Part shown: positions 44,816-54,662 of the stretch, piece by piece | How positions within the stretch are numbered: the first letter of the stretch is position 1 | Layout: every line of letters starts with the position of its first letter | Assembly: GCA_021234155.1 (NCBI GenBank) | Contig: JAJEKV010000869.1 | Span: forward strand, 1 to 64,000 | Source: Isoetes taiwanensis | Taxonomy: Eukaryota; Streptophyta; Lycopodiopsida; Isoetales; Isoetaceae | Direction of reading: 5' to 3' | DNA: 64,000 bases | The notes under the pieces: generated by a model | What the model was told of the DNA's origin: nothing | Databases searched by the model: none | What the model saw: only the letters and a program-made list of their open reading frames with translations | Position numbers and translations under genes: made by a program

Positions 44816-46403
44816 TGTGACGTTCTAAGTATTTATATGGTATATGTATAAATACATTGACACGTCACCCAGTGAACGTACGCCACCATGGGGCACGGTA
44901 ACCTAGGGGGTTGACCAAAAGGGATTTAGTTAGCCATGTTAATCTAATTATAAAGGATAATTATAAAGGCACATGTATTGGGTCAACTAATGGGTTGGGA
45001 AGGTGCCACTTGGCAAAACCCGAGTGGTCAGCATGGGGGTTGCTAAATCGAGCCACCAAAGGGAAGCGCCACCCTCTTCTAACCCACAATTCGACCCACC
45101 TGAGCGCCCAGAAGCAGCTGACCACCCAAGAGCTGTAGCTGATCTTCCCCAAATCGCCAAACACCCTTTAGCTGTTGTTGTCACCCTCTGTACGTCACCA
45201 TGGAAGCACCCCAAGATAACGGCTCCAGTAGAAACACTGGTTAGTAGTAGTTCAGTTGTGAATTGTAGAATAATATTCTCTTCTGATTGCTTTTGTTGAG
45301 ATTAACCCTTCTCTGGTAAGTAGGATTACATTTCAATTATGAATGGTGCTCTGTTACAAAATGATGGATGAATCTATGGAGTAGTTTAGTAGTTTCCATT
45401 AAACAGGGGTTTAAAGGGGGGGTAGAGACCTCTGAGCTCAAATATGATAGTATGCTCCTAGATAGAACCCTGTAATATTCCCATTAATTGCGGCCCGTGT
45501 ACAAGAGACCACCGGGTCGTAGGCGCTATGGTCAGGCTTAGCACCAGACAAGGGACACAGTGGTGAAGTGGGGGTGGGGTCTTGCACGAACATAAAAGGC
45601 TCCTGAGACTCCTAGTGGGGGCTAGGGCCCGACAGTCGGTCCGTGAGGGCGGGTATGGGTCCGACACTCCCGGGTGTAGAGGTGTGATCCGTATGGAGCA
45701 CCTTGCACTTTTGAGTAGATTTGGGGTGAGTAAGTTGGGTAACTGGATCGGGGTCGCTGATGCGGCACGTATTCTCTAAGCTCACCCATGGAACCATGCT
45801 TTGGATCCCCGAAGGGGACGCTTCGACCGCCTGCCTCATCTGGACCGGACCGCGTCATGAACCTGGAGTAGACTCAAAGGGTGATACCTTGAGTCCAAGC
45901 GTCTCCGAAGGCTATAGCGGCCATAAGCGTGAATCGAACCCATCAAAAAAAGTGTGCACGGGAGGGGCGGATGGAGTGGACAACCCTAGCCGATGTTCTA
46001 TGCCAGCCAACGCCATGCCAAGACCTCGGTCTGCTGATTCTCTTGAGGCCCCGGCCGGTTGATCCTCACCGAGTGCGAGCGAGGGGTAGAACACGAGGTT
46101 TGGGGTGTTTTCTTAGTTCTATGCATATTCTTTGCCGTTGCTATTTGGATGGATGTGCCACCCTTCGTGGTGGTTATTTATATATGATTTATGCTGTGCG
46201 CTAACCCTTGTATTCATGCTTCCGCGACGTAGGAGCTCATCGAAGGCGTGGGCCGAATGACACCTCCATGCCCTTCACCCGAGCATCTCTACGTAGATGG
46301 CACGGGTTAGACGGAGGGCCCTGATCATGGCGAGATAGCCATGGAAGGGGAAAGTCCCCGTATGTATACGGCCGGGGGTCGTATATATTCAGGGAGCGTC
46401 ACA
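44816..46403 (+). repeat. 3' LTR of the chromovirus
   Basis: 1,588 bp, starting TGTGACG and ending CGTCACA, a perfect 7-bp terminal inverted repeat, followed by the target duplication CCTGC. It retains CAG/CTG at many places where the 5' LTR has CG or CGG. Confidence 0.95.
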
Positions 46404-46488
46404 CCTGCAAATCTCGAGAGCTACGGCCTTTCTGTGTAACCAGTGGTTCGATGCCTATGTACTCAAATGCACTGAAGCAAAAAATACT

Positions 46489-46746
46489 TTGTTGGAAAAC
46501 TATAAGGATGGATGGGGAAATGTTTTCGGGGTCGAAGAAGTTATTTTGACAGGATATTATTACAAGCAAATTGATGGTAGTCTAAGGTTTCAACTATTGC
46601 AGAACAAATCAGTGGCCAGTGTATATAGCCATCTTGTTAGACTTTCTAAATTTGACATGATTGCAGATGCAGATGGCTCAAACTTGTATATCATGGCAGA
46701 AGACACTTGTCAGCAGATCATGAGTAGTCTTCCACCTGCCTCATAG
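46489..46746 (+). CDS. Hypothetical protein fragment
   Basis: An 85-codon open frame reading GVEEVILTGYYYKQIDGSLR and FDMIADADGSNLYIMAEDTC, in the same frame as the LINE endonuclease remnant just upstream (46,409-46,500). I do not recognise the family. It may be the exon of a host gene into which the LINE piece inserted, or unrelated sequence. Confidence 0.35.
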   Translation: MLENYKDGWGNVFGVEEVILTGYYYKQIDGSLRFQLLQNKSVASVYSHLVRLSKFDMIADADGSNLYIMAEDTCQQIMSSLPPAS

Positions 46747-47157
46747 AAGGTAATTGTACAACAATCTGTTTAAAAGAGTAAGACACACAAAATTGAGCAT
46801 CCCACATATCTGCTATCTTGCAATGAATTCAATATGGAAATCTCCATATGTTTTGACTCAAAATATTGGCAACTGCAATATATTTTAAGTATTTGACAAA
46901 CTTGAAGCTAGAAAGTGCCCATTCTGCAATGCACATATCTGCAATGTTTAAAACAAACTTGAAGCAAGAACAACAAAATAACAAGATAACAAGAGATAAC
47001 AAAATTGAGGCATTACAAGAAGTTTCACAAAATTTAGAAGCCTCTATTCAAAGTTTTCACAAAACTGAGGCATAACTGCACTTGTATTCAAGAAGTTTCA
47101 CGAAATTGAGGTCTCATCCTCAATTCAAAATATAGAAGTATGTACAAAAGTATTCTT

Positions 47158-47922
47158 CTAGGCAATAGTAATGTGTTTCTTCATCTGCTCCAACTGATCA
47201 GCATTGAAATGTTTACCAAAACCATCCACTAACCATTTAATTTGACCTTTGCAGTAGGCTTTGACTAATATTTTTTGCTCCTCGCCAATTTGGTGCTGGA
47301 AAAGTGCATCCAGAACACCTAGGGATGTTCTTGTAAAAGCCTCTGCCCTAGAATTTCTCTTCAAGATATTAGAAAGGTCTTTGACCTGTGCAACTTGTCT
47401 AGTTATTGGAAGCAGGTAAGAATTCAGAACATCATCATTAAGATCACTCATAATAGTAAGCACCATGATGGATGTGAATGGTGGAGACATGTAAGTGTTG
47501 TACACTTCATCATCTGCAAGAACCATATTGTTCCCATACTATGGAAAAGCTTCATACACCTTATGGAGTGGCTTCATGAATACTGGATTTGCAGATTCCA
47601 GTGGCCATTTGAAAGGCATCTCTTCACAATACTTCTGGTCCCAAACGAAGACAAGGTTACCTTTGGTAATAGGGCAGACAACATCAAGAACTTCTGCAAC
47701 ATTGAATGCATTCATGGAGGACCAAATTGCAAGGTCGAATATTTTGGAGGCTTCCTGCAAGAATGTGTGAACACCTGGCCTCAACACAACCAATCTGTTA
47801 GTGGTTGATGATCTCAATAATTGAGTGCTAAGCTGTCTTAGGTCTTCTCTATATTGATTGGTTCTTTTATAACTCTTAACCAGCACGCCATTGAGATCTA
47901 GTATCAACAACTTCTTTTTCAT
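47158..47922 (-). pseudogene. FCP1/NIF-like phosphatase domain with one in-frame UAG
   Basis: One frame of 255 codons, interrupted only by TAG at 47,541-47,539. It begins MKKKLLILDLNGVLVKSYKR, HAD motif I with the plant-type D-x-N-G, followed by RLVVLRPGVHTFLQEASKIF and DLAIWSSMNAFNVAEVLDVV (motif II), then LVFVWDQKYCEEMP, KPLHKVYEAFP, the stop, and YGNNMVLADDEVYNTYMSPP, which carries the motif IV acidic pair. The C-terminal 70 residues form a probable helical tail. The domain would be a phosphoserine phosphatase. It is distinct from the FCP1-like domain at 7.7 kb. It could be the last exon of a gene whose other exons lie at 48.2-50.1 kb on this strand. Confidence 0.75.
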
Positions 47923-48217
47923 AAGTAAAGCTTGTGCATCAGAACACCTAATAAGTTAAATAACATACAATACAATTCAGTGAATAATTCAAGAAAAGAT
48001 TACAATTGAAATTTAGGAGTATTACATTGCTGAGTTGCAAATCAGTTACAATTGTACTTTGCAACTCGGTAGACCTAATGTTCAGACAATTAATTAAGTG
48101 AATACAGGATCAATAGATCCACAGAAACTGTAATTCAAATTAAAAAGTCATGAACCTTGGAAACAGTTAAGTCCTCGTCAAATGGAACTACTTTGTCAAT
48201 TCCTGAACATTAAAATA

Positions 48218-48726
48218 TCATTTATGAATTAGTGCTCTCAAAGAAATGTTTGAATCTTCTCTAAGAGCTTCCATAATTTCAGCAAAATTACTATTTTTAC
48301 CTTCATTGTGTACAGATTTTGCTGCAACATTATACTCTTGTTCAAAACCTGTATCTGCACCACTGGGATCTACATTTGCAATATCTTCAAGGGTGGACCT
48401 TATATTCTCCATAATTGTCTTCTCAACACCCTCTTCTTCCTCTTCTTCGTTCAGATCTATGTGCACTTTCCTTTTCAATAGATACTTTCTAGTCTCCCCA
48501 TTTTTTGTTTCTTGTTCTGCCTGGCCTCAGTTCCTTTTTTCTTGCCATTCACAACTTCTTTCACTTTGGTCTTGCTACTATCCTTCCCTTTCTTCTTCTC
48601 AACTAAATCATCCTTCTTTGGCATTTCCTGCTTTTGTTTCTTCCTTTTTGGAGTGTCCAAGACACATTCAGCCTCACTCTTGTTCTGCCTTCGAACCATC
48701 TGCCTTCTCATCCCCAATTTTACCAC
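48218..48726 (-). CDS. Basic/acidic low-complexity ORFs upstream of the FCP1-like domain
   Basis: Two overlapping frames. The first (48,726-48,475) is Lys-rich and NLS-like (ECVLDTPKRKKQKQEMPKKD). The second, open from about 48,520 to 48,218, reads RKYLLKRKVHIDLNEEEEEE and GFEQEYNVAAKSVHNEGKNS. The frames overlap around 48,480-48,520, where translation sense passes from one to the other, implying a frameshift or an unseen splice. No domain is recognised. Confidence 0.4.
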
Positions 48727-49231
48727 TGCTTCTTAGCTGCCTTGGGCTCAACATATTAGATTGGTCACCTAACTCTGCAAGATCTGGCTCAAAATTATCA
48801 TCATCCCTTGCATGTCTCAACCTCCTCTTTCTGCTAGTAGAAGGGGACTGCAACTGCTGAGGCGGAACATCTATTGGCTCAATGTCAAGCTGAGCTGTAT
48901 TTTATCCTAAATCAGACTAAGTTGTCTTTGATCCCACATCAGATTTCTTATTAGTTAATTTAGGATCAAAAGAAGCGACCTACTCTATTCCTGTTGGAGT
49001 ACTCATACCAAGCTCCACATAAAGGTCTTTAGGAATATGACAGTCACATTTCAAACATCTCCCTTCCTTCAACAATGCAGCACACATCACATGATATTCA
49101 TATTCACAATCAAGAACTATGGACATCTTGTATTTATCATGAAAACTTAAACCATAAGCAATACAATAACTTTGCAAAAAACCTGGTAGCTTTTTTTTTA
49201 TGGTGTTGATGTAGAAAGGAGAGTTGATCAT
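48690..49231 (-). pseudogene. Cys-rich ORF continuing through three UAR codons
   Basis: The open part (49,231-48,980) reads YKMSIVLDCEYEYHVMCAAL then LKEGRCLKCDCHIPKDLYVE, a Cys/His cluster resembling half of a RING-like or treble-clef finger. After TAG at 48,982-48,980 the same frame continues (VASFDPKLTNKKSDVGSKTT), meets TAG at 48,919-48,917 and TAA at 48,904-48,902, then runs on with QLDIEPIDVPPQQLQSPSTS and RKRRLRHARDDDNFEPDLAE. The start abuts the previous ORF's TAG (TAGATG) in the same frame. Confidence 0.45.
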
Positions 49232-50042
49232 CTACCCCAGACTTTCAAGGTGGCTCGCATGTTCTTTTGCTGCATTTATCTTAGCGTCATTTTTAGTTAT
49301 TTGAGCTTCCAATGATTCCTTCTTCACAATCAGAAGTGGATCTCCAGGTTTGCAAACAGACTCCAAAGATTCACATGCATACTCTTCAAACATCAATTTT
49401 TTTTCCAAGTCTGTGATTTCTAGCTCCAATTCCTTTGTACTAATCAAAGTTCTCTTCTCGACAATAGTAGACTTCAGCTTTTCCATATTACTTCTTTTTT
49501 CAGACAACCTTTTGAAAATCTTATCATTTGATAAATCTTCAGCAGCCAGGCTAACAACAATATCTTGCATTTCCTTTTCCATCTCTGCCTTTTTTAATCC
49601 AAGCTTCTTTAAGTTTTCTGTCACTAAATGCAGGTTATGCTTCAAATTGGTCTGATCTAGAATAGGCTTAGGAATTTCTTTTGCAGAAATATCAGGTTTG
49701 GTATCAATTTTAGCTTTTGCTTTTTGTTTCTTTTTTCTCAATTTGCATCTCTTGTACATCATAACCTGTGCGCCAAATGAAGCCCAATTTTTCTTATGAC
49801 ATTCGGGATCAAGCAATCCTTCAGGGCAGTTTTCCCAAACAAGGGCATAAACAACATGTTTTCTTACTTCATTGTTACAAATGCCAGCTGGGTAAAACAC
49901 TCTCAATAAGCTTTCCAATTTTTCCCTCAAATATGGCTGAACACAAATGAACCTTGATTGCAGACTTTGAATTGAAAGGTTCCTGCCAAACAGAGTCCCA
50001 TTGTTTCTTTGTAACTTTACTTGATAGCCAATTGTACTTCAA
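49232..50042 (-). CDS. Coiled-coil protein, unrecognised
   Basis: A frame open from the TGA near 50,043 to TAG at 49,234-49,232. A clear protein-like start is YLREKLESLLRVFYPAGICN and EVRKHVVYALVWENCPEGLL. A basic stretch (CKLRKKKQKAKAKI) follows, then about 140 residues of heptad-like Leu/Lys/Glu sequence (KKLGLKKAEMEKEMQDIVVS, ISTKELELEITDLEKKLMFE) typical of a coiled coil. No family is recognised. The next ORF follows in the same frame after a single TAG. Confidence 0.55.
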
Positions 50043-50117
50043 ATGGGGCTGCAGACCCTCATTTGACAAACCATGCATCTCAACAAAATCCTCCACTGTT
50101 ACTGCCTCTTTTACCAT
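49875..50117 (-). CDS. Hypothetical N-terminal segment, overlapping frame
   Basis: An ATG-started frame: MVKEAVTVEDFVEMHGLSNE, then LKYNWLSSKVTKKQWDSVWQ. It overlaps the coiled-coil ORF in another frame over 49,875-50,042. The natural product would join the start of this frame to the later part of the other, through a one-base shift near 49,940-49,960. No domain is recognised. Confidence 0.4.
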   Translation of the reverse strand: MVKEAVTVEDFVEMHGLSNEGLQPHLKYNWLSSKVTKKQWDSVWQEPFNSKSAIKVHLCSAIFEGKIGKLIESVLPSWHL

Positions 50118-50129
50118 TTTGCTTGATTG

Positions 50130-50905
50130 AAGAATGTTTGTTCCGAATAAACGATCTATATTATGGATTTAGGAATTGGGATACTCTACTATAGAAAAGA
50201 AAAAAAAATTGGGATGTCGAATGATTGAGGAGAAGTTTTACGGACGAGAACTGAGGTCTAGATAGTACGATGTATTAATTATGGGCGGTCACATTTTTGC
50301 TCGACCACAAGTGCTTTAGGTGTTGAGTGCTTTCGCGTTTTTTTGGGTAGCATTACTATATTTACACCCACTATAGGCCTAGTGGTTGTGGACTTCAACT
50401 TGGCCAGTTTATGTGGGCTTGCCCACTTTATTTGATATCAGTTTATGTGGGCTTGCCCACTTTTTTGGATAAAGAATAAGTTTGGAGTCCCTTCCCTTTC
50501 ATCACCCCTCATGAATTTGATGCAGCCTGCTTTGAAATTGAAAAGGAGTTATTTGCCTCCCTCATAGCCTCCCAGGAATGCCCACTTTGTGCGATTATGG
50601 TGGACTACTTTATGCTTTTGCATTTCTTGAAGGTAGCCAAAAATAAAGGGCTTCTTGGAGTCTTATATTTTCCTGGATCTGCTTCATGGAGCAGTGTGCA
50701 TTATCGCTGCCCTCTTCTTTACTCCAGCAATGATCTGCCTATTCCACTTTATTGGATACTGATAAGGCAAGACTATAGGCCTAGTGGTTGTGGACTTCAA
50801 CTTTAGTGGGCAAGCCCAATAAAGTGGGATCCCATCCCTTGCGCCCTGCATCAAAAATACCACAACTATTTGTGCAGAGTCCAATTTGAAATCCGATCAT
50901 ACTAC
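50130..50905. other. No gene recognised
   Basis: Upstream of the minus-strand ORF run. The string CTATAGGCCTAGTGGTTGTG and neighbouring sequence occurs twice (about 50,381 and 50,771), with GTGGGCTTGCCCAC-type inverted pieces nearby. No coding domain. Confidence 0.4.
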
Positions 50906-50909
50906 AACT

Positions 50910-51195
50910 ATGTAGTTAATGTCGATCATACTAAAAAGCAATCAACTACTAGCTTGAGTACTATTGAGGCCAAGTAACAAATCCTTATGTACAGCAGTGA
51001 AAGTTAGTTGTTACAACTTCACCAGCATCACTATTTTGTGATAATCTTCGAACCATTTCATATGCTAAGAACTATCACTGGCATCCCCAGCTGAAACATA
51101 TAGACATCAAGGCCTGCTTTGTCACGGAATATCTTGAAAATGGATATATCATTGTCCCTCACAGCATCAAGCAGCAAATTGGCTTCACCCAGAAA
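50910..51195 (+). pseudogene. Ty1/copia RNase H fragment
   Basis: The plus strand reads KKQSTTSLSTIEAK, a stop, QILMYSSES, a stop, then in another frame MAKNYHWHPQLKHIDIKACF-like sequence (51,058-51,120) and VTEYLENGYIIVPHSIKQQI. This is the order of the copia RNase H end: SLS.TEAEY, then KHIDI..HF, then the QLAD.FTK tail. Stops at expected Tyr and Trp codons and a frameshift mark it as an old relic. Confidence 0.75.
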
Positions 51196-51404
51196 ACTGA
51201 CCATATAATTAACCGGACTGTATATTGGTGCAAAGCTGCCCATGCCAAGGATCCCATCAAGATTCCTTTTGATTTGGGATATGATGATAACTGCAAAAGG
51301 TAAATAAGTACCAATCCTTCTGCAACACTCTAGCTATTCAATAATCAATTTCTCAAATTTCCAGAATTCTAGTGTTCTGAAATATTTTTGGGTTTTTCAT
51401 CTTA

Positions 51405-51670
51405 TCGATGCATCGACATCCTAATCAAGTGGTACAGACTTATGGGCGCATCAACATCTGAAACCTGAGCAGCTTGAGAATACGTTCAAAACAAACATTT
51501 TTGAAGTAATTGATTGAAGAAAATGGGGTCTTAATTTGGAAAGTGTGGCATGGCAGGCATGCAGTGCCACACATGAAGGAAGGAAGCTCTATTATAAACA
51601 CCACATCCATTAATACATCCAGAGGCCATCCAGGTTTGCTAGACTATACAGCAAGACCATATCAAGCATT
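51405..51670 (+). pseudogene. Short-chain dehydrogenase/reductase (SDR) fragment
   Basis: Pieces in the order of an SDR: IDILIK (the IDILVNNA region), PEQLENTFKTNIF, then VPHMKEGSSIINTTSINTSR followed by GHPGLLDYTA, which has the catalytic Ser strand (SSIINTTS) and the Tyr of YxxxK (DYTA). The sequence is closest to the plant glucose/ribitol-dehydrogenase-like SDRs. The following Lys region is lost through a frame change. No introns separate the pieces, so this may be a retrocopy or a decayed exon. Confidence 0.7.
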
Positions 51671-52030
51671 AAATTGGCTTCACCAAACCAAATGGGCTCT
51701 CATCCTAAATAACAGAGGAATCAATATCCTATCCATATTATCAACATATTATCAGCAACGTATTATCCATATTATCAGCATATTATTAGAAATATTATCA
51801 TAAACTAAAAATGGCATATTATCAGAAATATGAGAATGAACATTTTTGTATTATGTCAATGCTTCTACATTACAAAAAACACATTGAAAACTTTAAAGTC
51901 GACACAAAATACTTTTATATGATTTGTCAATCACATTATGAACACAAATTGCTCTACAGTTTTTCACTTATTTTTTTTCGTGCTTCTGATATGCCCACAA
52001 ACGCATCAACAAGTCTTGCTCTATCTGCAA

Positions 52031-52475
52031 CTAGCTTTCTTTATCTGCTTTATCATCTTCATGACATGCCTCTTGCAACTCAACCAGCCTCGCTTGCAAA
52101 TAAATCATCTTTGTCATTCCATCAAACGAGCTAGACTTCCTCTTTTTACCACTAGATCCTGCCTCTCTATCACCTGTCATTGTGTTTGCTGATGTTATCT
52201 CCACATCCCTACTACTATCTACCACAACAGGAGGCACAATAGATGGCCTCCTCCCTTGGAAAGTGTTCAAAAGATCATACACCTGATTTTCAAACATAAC
52301 GGAAAGCTTGTTTTCTTTTTTTTTTCTTTCTCGCTCAAAGCAAAATAGGGAGTTGATCCAGTCCATCTTTCATAATCCTTGATGACTTTATAGTCCGATA
52401 GCACATTTTCCGACTTGGTTCGACAATGTTCAGCACTTCTAACTACACCTTTGCCATTCATATTTTTCGAAATCT
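52031..52475 (-). pseudogene. Trihelix/SANT-like DNA-binding domain fragment
   Basis: The frame 52,461-52,267 reads EHCRTKSENVLSDYKVIKDY then ERWTGSTPYFALSEKEKKKK. After a one- or two-base shift in the Lys-rich run, 52,366-52,031 continues FENQVYDLLNTFQGRRPSIV and PPVVVDSS. This matches plant trihelix-like (Myb/SANT) proteins, in which the third helix region contains CR.KW..L..DYK.IKD. Such domains bind DNA as transcription factors or as the Myb-like partner of PIF/Harbinger transposases. Which of the two applies here cannot be told. Confidence 0.6.
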
Positions 52476-52639
52476 ATTTACATTTGCTGGCTGCAGTTTC
52501 GATCTGATCTCTTCCTTCTGAAATTTCTAAATCTATTCTTCTTGGCTTCCACCAAGATTAGAATCTCATGTAATGTACCAAGCTAATAAACAAAATGGAC
52601 AAAGCTTGCTGGGCTTTTGGAAGATTTTTGTTTCAAAAA

Positions 52640-52830
52640 AAGAAAAAAAAGCTCTGAGAGAAGCAAGAAGACCCAAGAAAGATGCTCTGAGCGAAGCAAT
52701 TCTGATGTTTTGGCTGATATCAATGCACTTAAATTCATTGATGCTTCTCAGCCAATATCAGAATTGATTCTCGGCCAATTTTGATGTTTTAAATTCTGGT
52801 GCATTTATCTTGTATTTCAAAACATAGTAA
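52640..52830. repeat. Copies of an AAGAAAGATGCTCTGAG repeat flanking the LINE
   Basis: The string AAGAAA(G/A)ATGCTCTGAG and GAAGCAAT occurs at about 52,657, 53,818 and 53,926, on both sides of the LINE fragment. GGTGCATTTATCTTGTATTT here is inverted at about 53,899. The LINE lies within or next to this small repeat family. Confidence 0.6.
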
Positions 52831-53745
52831 AGTTAGAAAGGCTTGTCCACAGTTCCATACCAGATCCTACTCCAGGAGAGAGGTTTTCTTACCCTTCAAC
52901 GGGCTGCATTGGAACGCCATATCATTTACTTCCAGAAGGTGGTCACTATAGGTGATACATGTTTGCCCAACTTTGCTTTGGCCATGGCGATGGGTCCCCA
53001 ACGCCTGAAAGCCTGCTGGAAGGACAAGCAAGCTCAGTGGTTCTCATGCTCGGCTGTACAGGAAAACAGATGCGTACATGTGAGGACAAAGAAAGATCAC
53101 AAGGCACTTAAGCTGTACCTATACGCTACTTTCCTTCGCAAGCTCTGGGATGCAGATGCTCTGACGCACGTTTTGTATCAGCAACAAGTCAATCCTAGGC
53201 TCACGAGAGGCCCACACCAGTACTTGTACACCCAGTTTCCCATGAAGAAGCGCAGACTTATAGCTTCCATTCGCACGGGTGCACATCGCCTCTGCATTGA
53301 GACAGGACGTTGGGCTCGGGAAGCACGAGAGCAAAGGCTTTGCCAGTGTTGCCATCAGGGCGCCATTGAGGATGAATGTCATGTCCTCCGAAGATCCGCC
53401 GGGTTGCCCATATCCGAGCAAAGATGTTCGATTACTAGTGCCTGGGCCAACCGTTGCATGAGTTATTGAATACAGCGTCAGTAGGTTTGTTGGGGTCATA
53501 CCTCCAGGAGGTTATGGATGCATGGACTCAGTTGTGTCCTCCAAGAGGGTATTGAACTGTCCTATACCATTGTACAAAGCGTGCCCAAAGATACTTTATT
53601 ATCGCTAAGGTTTTTCCTAAAACCCGCCCGGAGGGGGTTAATCCGCCGCACACGCTTGTCGCGCTCTCTTATTGTTTGGGTCCCATAGGCCAATCTGGTC
53701 TCCGTGGACGCTAAAAAATCTATCATATTCTATTCTATTCTTAAA
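52830..53745 (+). pseudogene. 5'-truncated LINE, 3' end of ORF2
   Basis: The open frame 52,843-53,469 corresponds to the C-terminal part of a LINE ORF2. Key sequence is KLWDADALTHVLYQQQVNPR and RTGAHRLCIETGRWAREARE, then LCQCC...ECHVL, a Cys/His motif parallel to SHRLNIETGRW...CTLC in the LINE at 21.8 kb. The element ends GTGGACGCTAAAAAATCTAT followed by TATTC repeats (53,722-53,745). The minus-strand copy at 55.7 kb belongs to the same family. No RT remains. Confidence 0.8.
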
Positions 53746-53749
53746 ATAA

Positions 53750-54660
53750 TGAGTGCACACTAGGCGAATGATGCTTAAGTGCACTTAAATTCACTCAGTG
53801 CAATTAAATTAAGTCCAAGAAAGATGCTCTGAGAGAAGCAATTCTCAACTATGATGAGAGAAGCAATTCAGTGCACCAGAATTCACTGATGTTCTAAAAT
53901 ACAAGATAAGTGCACTGATCCAAGAAAAATGCTCTGAGAGAAGCAATGAGCATACAAAGATACAGAAAACAAAAATCCACAACGGAAAAAAAACTTGTAA
54001 ACACAAAAAAGAATGAAAATTTGCTACAGAGGGATTGCAAGAAGCTGAAAGAAAATGCAAGAAAAATTCTATCTCTAGAGACCATACACAAACCTGCGGG
54101 TGCTGGCGACCTTCGAGATGCTGGCCCAAGACCTTCGACTGCGAGCTGCTGGCGACCTCCGACTTGCACTCCAAGAAATTTAACAGCCCTAACCGTGCTT
54201 CGACGATAGGACTAAACTTTGGACACCAATGGGTAAAGCTTTTAATAGATTGTCAAATTTTAGTCTAACAAAATCGTATGTGAATGGGGGTTAACCTAAA
54301 TTTTAACATAACCTACGGGGTTAAAAATTAACCCCCAATGTGAATCCGATTATCTTAAAATTTTAACATTTAAGCTAATATAACAGTTGGTGTGTAAGGA
54401 CCCTTAGACGACTAATTTGCATCATTAAAATAATTATTCACTCAATGATTATTCAATTTTCTATGGTTACCCCACAGCCTAGGTCCTTCTGCCATCAAGG
54501 CCCAACCTTGCTATGCTTCATGCTATGAATATTTCACCTATACTATGTTAAAATAGCCATGCCTTATAGTTACTTCATATAACAACTGTTTAGTATATAT
54601 CTTCGTAGTTTCAATAGGCGATTTCAAAGCTGTTGCTCCATGGTTGTGGCATACATGATC
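53750..54660. other. No gene recognised
   Basis: Flanking repeat copies, then a short GC-richer stretch at 54,090-54,190 in which GCTGGCGACCT recurs. Overlapping open frames on both strands have no domain. Confidence 0.4.
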
Positions 54661-54662
54661 TT

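Larger units (their letters stand above)
33382..46403 (+). mobile_element. Complete-ended chromovirus (Ty3/gypsy) of 13.0 kb
   Basis: Both LTRs are present (33,382-about 34,984 and 44,816-46,403), starting TGTGACG and, in the 3' copy, ending CGTCACA. The element is flanked by a 5-bp target duplication CCTGC (33,377-33,381 and 46,404-46,408). A primer-binding site follows the 5' LTR and a polypurine tract precedes the 3' LTR. The coding order gag, protease, RT, RNase H, integrase, chromodomain defines a chromovirus. About 4.6 kb of unusual sequence separate the primer-binding site from gag. All domains carry frameshifts, so it is non-autonomous as assembled. Confidence 0.95.

Noticed and set aside
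51058-51243. Minus-strand 61-aa open frame
   Set aside because: It is the complement of the copia RNase H relic, whose plus-strand motif order is clear.
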